Below, in pieces: positions 15,636 through 18,665 of a stretch of 18,665 nt of DNA. The notes under the pieces were generated by a model. That model was not told the DNA's origin, made no database searches, and saw only the letters and a list, made by a program, of their open reading frames with translations. Both the position numbers and the translations under genes were made by a program. Location: positions 1 through 18,665 of the forward strand of contig JAQXFJ010000046.1 in assembly GCA_029250385.1 (NCBI GenBank), read 5' to 3'. Numbering within the stretch: the stretch's first letter is position 1; every line of letters begins with the position of its first letter. The DNA is from Candidatus Poseidoniaceae archaeon (GTDB lineage: Archaea > Thermoplasmatota > Poseidoniia > Poseidoniales > Poseidoniaceae).

Positions 15636-16391
15636 TTACATGTAGAATGCATCATGAGATTCAGTCATTTCTGAGACCAAGTCATGACTTGAATTCGGTG
15701 ATATTTGTTTTAGTTTGGACAGGAGTTTTTCACTTGCATCTTGTGGTATTACTAGATTTAATTTAAACCATCGATCAATTGACATCAATAGCTGCTGGGA
15801 AGCAGTTATGTCGCCACTTGCTCCAACAGTAGTTGCTATTGCGCATGCCGTATTTATCCCAAATACTGGCCCTAGGGAGGCTAGTAAAGCCGCCATTCCA
15901 ATAGCTCCGGAACTTGGTTCATCACGTCTAACATTAGCACCCTTAGACTCTAAATCTATCCGATATTGTGAACTACTTGGGACAATGAATATCTCTTTTC
16001 TAGTCGCTTCGTCAACCATTCCAGCAAGCACAATTGAATCAGTGATATTTTGTTTTTGGAGTATAGATAAAATTTCTCTAGCCATAATTCCTTGATTTTG
16101 CGGTTCAAGGGGTTGAGAATTACCAGTTATTGTGACGATGTAATCGCCTTTTGGAAGTTTGATATTTCTGATAGTTAGGTGTGGGGGAGAGAGTAATCCA
16201 TCATCATCAAGGGTAGCAAGAGGTGGGAGTGCAGTATGATGTAATCTAGCAACTTCTATCGCATCATTAGTTTCGTTTAAAGCATCAATTGCAGCCTTAC
16301 CGATATTTCCCACTCCAGGAAGAGCAATTAGACAAAGTTTTGAATTATTCAGATTACAATGTCCGTTTCGCCACTCTATCATTAAACTCAT
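15636..16391 (-). CDS. PAC2-family protein (archaeal proteasome-assembly-chaperone homolog)
   Basis: A 251-residue member of the PAC2/COG2047 family, whose eukaryotic relatives are 20S proteasome assembly chaperones; the archaeal role is not established. The N-terminal GVGNIGKAAIDALNE (26-40) is the family's glycine-rich loop. ARLHHTALPPLATLDDDGLL follows, then YIVTITGNSQPLEPQNQG with the T-G-x-x-Q-P signature, DSIVLAGMVDEATR, and a C-terminal helical part with SGAIGMAALLA. The ATG at 16391 is used; the ATG at 16382 (MIEWRNG) is an alternative. A TATA box sits about 30 bases upstream, so the gene may have its own near-leaderless transcript as well as being last in the L44e cluster. In other archaea this gene often ends the L44e-S27e-aIF2a-Nop10 cluster, as here. 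Confidence 0.85.
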   Translation of the reverse strand: MSLMIEWRNGHCNLNNSKLCLIALPGVGNIGKAAIDALNETNDAIEVARLHHTALPPLATLDDDGLLSPPHLTIRNIKLPKGDYIVTITGNSQPLEPQNQGIMAREILSILQKQNITDSIVLAGMVDEATRKEIFIVPSSSQYRIDLESKGANVRRDEPSSGAIGMAALLASLGPVFGINTACAIATTVGASGDITASQQLLMSIDRWFKLNLVIPQDASEKLLSKLKQISPNSSHDLVSEMTESHDAFYM

Positions 16392-16416
16392 GAAAATAAA
16401 ATGCTATCAAGGCGAG

Positions 16417-16446
16417 GTATAATGTTTGACATTGCAAGCAGTCAAA
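16417..16446 (-). promoter_or_regulatory. TATA box and flanking inverted repeat before the PAC2-family gene
   Basis: On the minus strand CATTATACC (16424-16417) lies about 30 bases before ATG 16391. Directly upstream are perfect 6-base arms TTTGAC and GTCAAA (plus-strand 16425-16430 and 16441-16446) with a 10-base spacer, which could be an operator. Confidence 0.45.
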
Positions 16447-16447
16447 A

Positions 16448-16465
16448 ACCTCTATTTTAAGAGGT
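16448..16465 (-). terminator. Hairpin with T-run after nop10
   Basis: Arms ACCTCT and AGAGGT with a 6-base ATTTTA loop form a perfect 6-base-pair stem 15 bases after the nop10 stop. Read on the minus strand it runs into TTTTTG. This is a plausible partial terminator separating nop10 from the PAC2-family gene. Confidence 0.4.
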
Positions 16466-16479
16466 AATTTTAGATGCGG

Positions 16480-16716
16480 TCATTCTTCTTCTAGAATTTG
16501 TAATCGCATCTCTTCGAGAGATTCTAGTTCAGGCAGTGCTGCAGTCCATTCAGGGGATTCTACATTGTACATTTTACGACGGATGTTAGCTCTTTGGTCC
16601 TCTGGTGACCATTTTAGTGGAGCCGCTGCATTTGCTGCACCATCGCACTTCGGGCAAATCCTTTCTAAAGTCCAGTCTTGGCAAACCACACACTGTTGCA
16701 ATAATTGTCTTGCCAT
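16480..16716 (-). CDS. nop10: H/ACA ribonucleoprotein protein Nop10
   Basis: Nop10 binds the Cbf5 pseudouridine synthase in H/ACA guide-RNA particles that modify rRNA. The zinc ribbon is intact: C9-x2-C12 and C21-x2-C24 (CVVCQDWTLERICPKC). The family segment APLKWSPEDQRANIRRKM follows. At 78 residues it is longer than the usual 55-65, with an acidic C-terminal extension (ALPELESLEEMRLQILEEE). ATG 16716 is preferred over ATG 16731 because AGGA lies in the right place before it, within the first codons of the longer version. It follows aIF2-alpha by 39 bases in the conserved archaeal cluster. Confidence 0.92.
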   Translation of the reverse strand: MARQLLQQCVVCQDWTLERICPKCDGAANAAAPLKWSPEDQRANIRRKMYNVESPEWTAALPELESLEEMRLQILEEE

Positions 16717-16755
16717 GGTTGTTCCTAGCATTGGTTGTTTATCACTGACTCGGTG

Positions 16756-17541
16756 TTAATCACGATAACATACAATTTGTCCATCGTTTTCCTCAATTAT
16801 GGATACGACTGACTTGGATACTTCTATCCACAAATCTTCTGCAGTTTTGAAATCAGGAGCCTTTAATACCATTCGATATTCTGGTGCTCCATCATAATAA
16901 CACATTACTGAAATTTCGTCTTCTTCAGAGGAATATTTTTCTGCAGACAATAGTGCTTCTCTAATTATTTCAACTCCATTTTCAGAATTCACAGACAAAT
17001 TTAGAGCACCTTTTATTTCGACAAATGGAGGAATGATGTTTTCAATTGCAATTCCGATGAATTCTTTAACCCATTCACCTTCAAAACCTGCATCAGCTAG
17101 CGATGCTTCATTCATTGCTGCTTCTTCAAAAGATGCGTATAGTGAGCCATAAGTCAAGGTCAATTCTTCTCCATATTCATCTCTAGTTTCTTCAGACCAT
17201 CCAACCTTTTCAGCCAGTACTTTTAGTAACTGATTAGATCGTTGTTCATTTTTCCATTCTTGTAATCTGTCTCTACGTCTCTCTTCAGAAACAGACTTGA
17301 GAGAAAGTTCTAGTGAAGAACCATCTTTTTTTGTTCTCATTACTTTGCAGATAAGACGTTGTCCATCCCTTACGAAGGAACGGATGTTTTTTACCCAACC
17401 GCTAGCAATTTCACCGATGAATATGAAACCTTCAATCCCCGTATACTCATCAAAATCTACGTAAACGCCATTTTGTTTGACATTTTTAACTGTAACAACA
17501 ACTAATTCTCCTTCTTCAGGAGTGATTAATTCTTCGCTCAT
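16756..17541 (-). CDS. eif2a: Translation initiation factor 2 subunit alpha (aIF2-alpha)
   Basis: aIF2-alpha is part of the heterotrimer that brings initiator Met-tRNA to the small ribosomal subunit. The protein has 261 residues, as usual. Residues 10-85 form an S1/OB RNA-binding domain: GELVVVTVKNVKQNGVYVDF, then the loop with FIGEIASGWVKNIRSFV, which corresponds to the regulated Ser51 loop of eukaryotes, then GQRLICKVMRTKK. A helical domain follows, and a C-terminal alpha/beta domain (PFVEIKGALNLSV and DFKTAEDLWIEVSKSVVSIIE) that contacts the gamma subunit. ATG 17541 is 15 bases after the rps27e stop, and those 15 bases form a complete hairpin including the Shine-Dalgarno. Neighbours are rps27e upstream and nop10 downstream. 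Confidence 0.95.
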   Translation of the reverse strand: MSEELITPEEGELVVVTVKNVKQNGVYVDFDEYTGIEGFIFIGEIASGWVKNIRSFVRDGQRLICKVMRTKKDGSSLELSLKSVSEERRRDRLQEWKNEQRSNQLLKVLAEKVGWSEETRDEYGEELTLTYGSLYASFEEAAMNEASLADAGFEGEWVKEFIGIAIENIIPPFVEIKGALNLSVNSENGVEIIREALLSAEKYSSEEDEISVMCYYDGAPEYRMVLKAPDFKTAEDLWIEVSKSVVSIIEENDGQIVCYRD

Positions 17542-17556
17542 GGAGGCTCAGCCTCC
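17542..17556 (-). promoter_or_regulatory. Hairpin overlapping the Shine-Dalgarno before aIF2-alpha
   Basis: On the minus strand the whole spacer between the rps27e stop and the aIF2-alpha ATG reads GGAGGC-TGA-GCCTCC. This is a perfect 6-base-pair, GC-rich stem with a 3-base loop. The 5' arm holds the Shine-Dalgarno GGAGG, and the 3' arm CCTCC, which abuts the start codon, resembles the anti-Shine-Dalgarno of 16S rRNA. A ribosome terminating on rps27e would open it, suggesting translational coupling. Confidence 0.6.
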
Positions 17557-17727
17557 TCATTCCATTGCTTCTAAAGGTCGGCATCCAATTAGTTCTGCTT
17601 TTCCACCAGATGGCGAAGTAAGTGTAGAGCCACAAACGGTGCAGGAAATTTTGCTGGTCGCTCTCGAGAAGATTACAACTTCAGCTCCACAGTCTTTACA
17701 TGATACTTTCATAAATTTACCAGCCAT
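17557..17727 (-). CDS. rps27e: Small-subunit ribosomal protein S27e
   Basis: This 56-residue zinc-ribbon protein of the 30S subunit starts MAGKFMKVSCKDCGAE. The four zinc ligands are intact: C10-x2-C13 and C29-x2-C32 (CTVC), followed by the family signature STLTSPSGGKAELIGC. GAGGTG lies about six bases before ATG 17727. It begins ten bases after the rpl44e stop, and its own stop is 15 bases before aIF2-alpha, an order conserved in archaea. Confidence 0.93.
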   Translation of the reverse strand: MAGKFMKVSCKDCGAEVVIFSRATSKISCTVCGSTLTSPSGGKAELIGCRPLEAME

Positions 17728-17737
17728 TTAATACACC

Positions 17738-18022
17738 TCATTTGTCCACAAGTTCAAATTTCTTCGCTCTTTGACATGGTGCATAATGTGCTTTACCAGT
17801 CTCAGTGCATCTAAACAGGATATTTACTCTCTTAGTTGGCTTTTCTCTACCATCAGGTTTTGGACGTGGAAAACCACGGTAACCAGCCATAACTTTTCGG
17901 AATCTTCTTTGACCCCATTTCAATTCAGAAGCACGCTTCTTTTTGACACGCTCAATAGTGTGCATGGTGTGCTTACCCGCTGAGGGGCTGTATCGCTTGA
18001 TTTGACGTGGCATTTTTACCAT
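17738..18022 (-). CDS. rpl44e: Large-subunit ribosomal protein L44e (zinc-ligand-poor form)
   Basis: L44e (eL42) sits near the 50S E site. The 94-residue protein carries SELKWGQRRFRKVMAGYRGF, PRPKPDGREKPTKRVN and a C-terminal RAKKFELV, which fix the identity. The zinc ribbon is disrupted. Where most archaea have Y-C-P-x-C-x-K-H-T near the N-terminus, this has YSPSAGKHT (Ser12, Ala15). Where C-T-E-C-G-K is usual, it has CTETGK (Cys72 kept, Thr75). Only one of four ligands remains; Cys83 is extra. Loss of zinc ligands is known to recur in ribosomal proteins. ATG 18022 has AAGGTG five bases upstream; ATG 18013 is a less supported alternative. It is first in the minus-strand cluster. Confidence 0.95.
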   Translation of the reverse strand: MVKMPRQIKRYSPSAGKHTMHTIERVKKKRASELKWGQRRFRKVMAGYRGFPRPKPDGREKPTKRVNILFRCTETGKAHYAPCQRAKKFELVDK

Positions 18023-18058
18023 AGTAGCACCTTGAGCAATCGTCCCACTAAGGTCGGG

Positions 18059-18068
18059 TATTTAGAAA
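18059..18068 (-). promoter_or_regulatory. Candidate TATA box for the rpl44e cluster
   Basis: TTTCTAAATA on the minus strand lies about 37-46 bases before ATG 18022. This would put transcription start about 15 bases before the ATG, leaving room for the AAGGTG Shine-Dalgarno. The match to the archaeal box A is moderate. Confidence 0.4.
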
Positions 18069-18153
18069 CTCCGTATGGGTCGATGTCACAAAACATGCCA
18101 CTGCAACCTCAAACAAGGGATGAAGTAATTAATCAGGTTTCTTTCCAGCGTTC

Positions 18154-18665
18154 ATGGATGATGTGTTACAAGCGGCCTTGTTGTTTTGGCTGCCACTGGC
18201 GTTAATCCCTGTTAGTGTATGGATTTCACAATCAAAAAAATCTAGAAATGGTAAAAGAAACGGATTGATTTTACTAGTAATTGGACTAGTTTTAGTATTG
18301 GCAAGTCCTTGGACAGTTCCAGATTCTCCTTCCTCAGCTGTTGGTAATCTATTCGGGTTCATTCTTGGGCCGTCAATTTTGGTGCTATTTGGCCTATATT
18401 TGGTAGCATACTCCGGTAATGTACCAGTTGGCCGATTATCTGTTGGCGATAAGTATCTTGGGTTACTGTTATTCTTCATTGGCATGGTTTGGTTCTCCAT
18501 AATGCATTGGCTTGATTTAACACCGGTACTTGATTCAGGAGAAATTAATAGATTTTGGTTGATATTTTTCCCGAGTTTCTTAATTTCACTCGCTTGCTTA
18601 TGCTTGTCTGCTGGTATAGCAATGTTAGTCCTTGGAGATAATAGGTCTACGGAATCAAAAAATCT
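18154..18665 (+). CDS. Unrecognised polytopic membrane protein (partial, runs off the window)
   Basis: From ATG 18154 the frame is open to the window edge (170 codons and two bases), after an in-frame TAA at 18130-18132. I do not recognise a family. Five hydrophobic helices can be seen: about 5-22 (LQAALLFWLPLALIPVSVW), 34-52 (LILLVIGLVLVLAS), 62-84 (GFILGPSILVLFGLYLVAY), 95-117 (YLGLLLFFIGMVWFSIM) and 133-158 (IFFPSFLISLACLCLSAG). A polar tail follows, and the loop after helix 1 is basic (KKSRNGKR), favouring a cytoplasmic side. No catalytic motif is visible. A minus-strand open frame at 18129-18500 is its shadow. It diverges from the rpl44e cluster across a 131-base spacer. No clear Shine-Dalgarno is seen. 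Confidence 0.75.
   Translation, partial: MDDVLQAALLFWLPLALIPVSVWISQSKKSRNGKRNGLILLVIGLVLVLASPWTVPDSPSSAVGNLFGFILGPSILVLFGLYLVAYSGNVPVGRLSVGDKYLGLLLFFIGMVWFSIMHWLDLTPVLDSGEINRFWLIFFPSFLISLACLCLSAGIAMLVLGDNRSTESKN

Noticed and set aside
15499..15636. N-terminal extension of the minus-strand frame with APREGFEPPRL
   Set aside because: This is the antisense translation of the tRNA-Ser T arm and acceptor stem, a common false protein N-terminus. Only the part from ATG 15498 is kept.
18129..18500. 123-codon minus-strand open frame
   Set aside because: It is polar and repetitive in type, and lies antisense to a clear multi-helix membrane protein frame on the plus strand.

Overview
The window looks like a chromosomal segment of an A+T-rich euryarchaeon, most likely a marine Poseidoniia (Marine Group II) type cell. 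The archaeal evidence is direct: ribosomal proteins L10e, L44e and S27e, the S1-domain protein aIF2-alpha, Nop10, the ribosome recycling factor ABCE1, a PAC2-family protein, a tRNA-Ser with CCA encoded, and an archaeal DEAxSPVIA-type pilin. The Poseidoniia assignment is inference, from this mix with bacterial-type mutS-mutL and the pilin style. No insertion sequence, CRISPR array, prophage or rRNA was seen.

Layout. 1-251 is the 3' end of a probable isoprenyl diphosphate synthase, followed by a type IV pilin-like protein (+). moaA (-) converges on the pilin and overlaps it by 4 bases; aroA (+) diverges from moaA. From 3214 to 9205 the minus strand carries a two-TM surface protein, mutS and mutL, with mutS and mutL 2 bases apart. 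From 9286 the plus strand carries rpl10e, ABCE1 (frame-disrupted) and two tandem paralogous PD-(D/E)XK nucleases with C-terminal OB-fold-like regions. A 66-aa SAMP2/Urm1-like modifier (-) and tRNA-Ser(CGA) (+) diverge from a 52-base spacer. The right part is a minus-strand translation cluster, rpl44e-rps27e-aIF2a-nop10-PAC2, and the window ends in an unrecognised five-TM protein (+) running off the edge.

The most striking locus is ABCE1. Three anomalies coincide there: its conserved start position is an AUU codon with an ideal Shine-Dalgarno; its two ATPase halves are in different frames, joined only by a -1 shift or one extra A near a six-A run; and its Fe-S domain lacks about half of the usual cysteine ligands. 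Either the base sequence has errors, or this essential recycling factor is subject to unusual translational control, by analogy with AUU control of infC and frameshift control of prfB. A second item is the pair of nuclease paralogs directly downstream of it. A third is a GGAGGC/GCCTCC hairpin that overlaps the Shine-Dalgarno and abuts the aIF2-alpha start codon. L44e has also lost three of its four zinc ligands while neighbouring S27e and Nop10 keep theirs.
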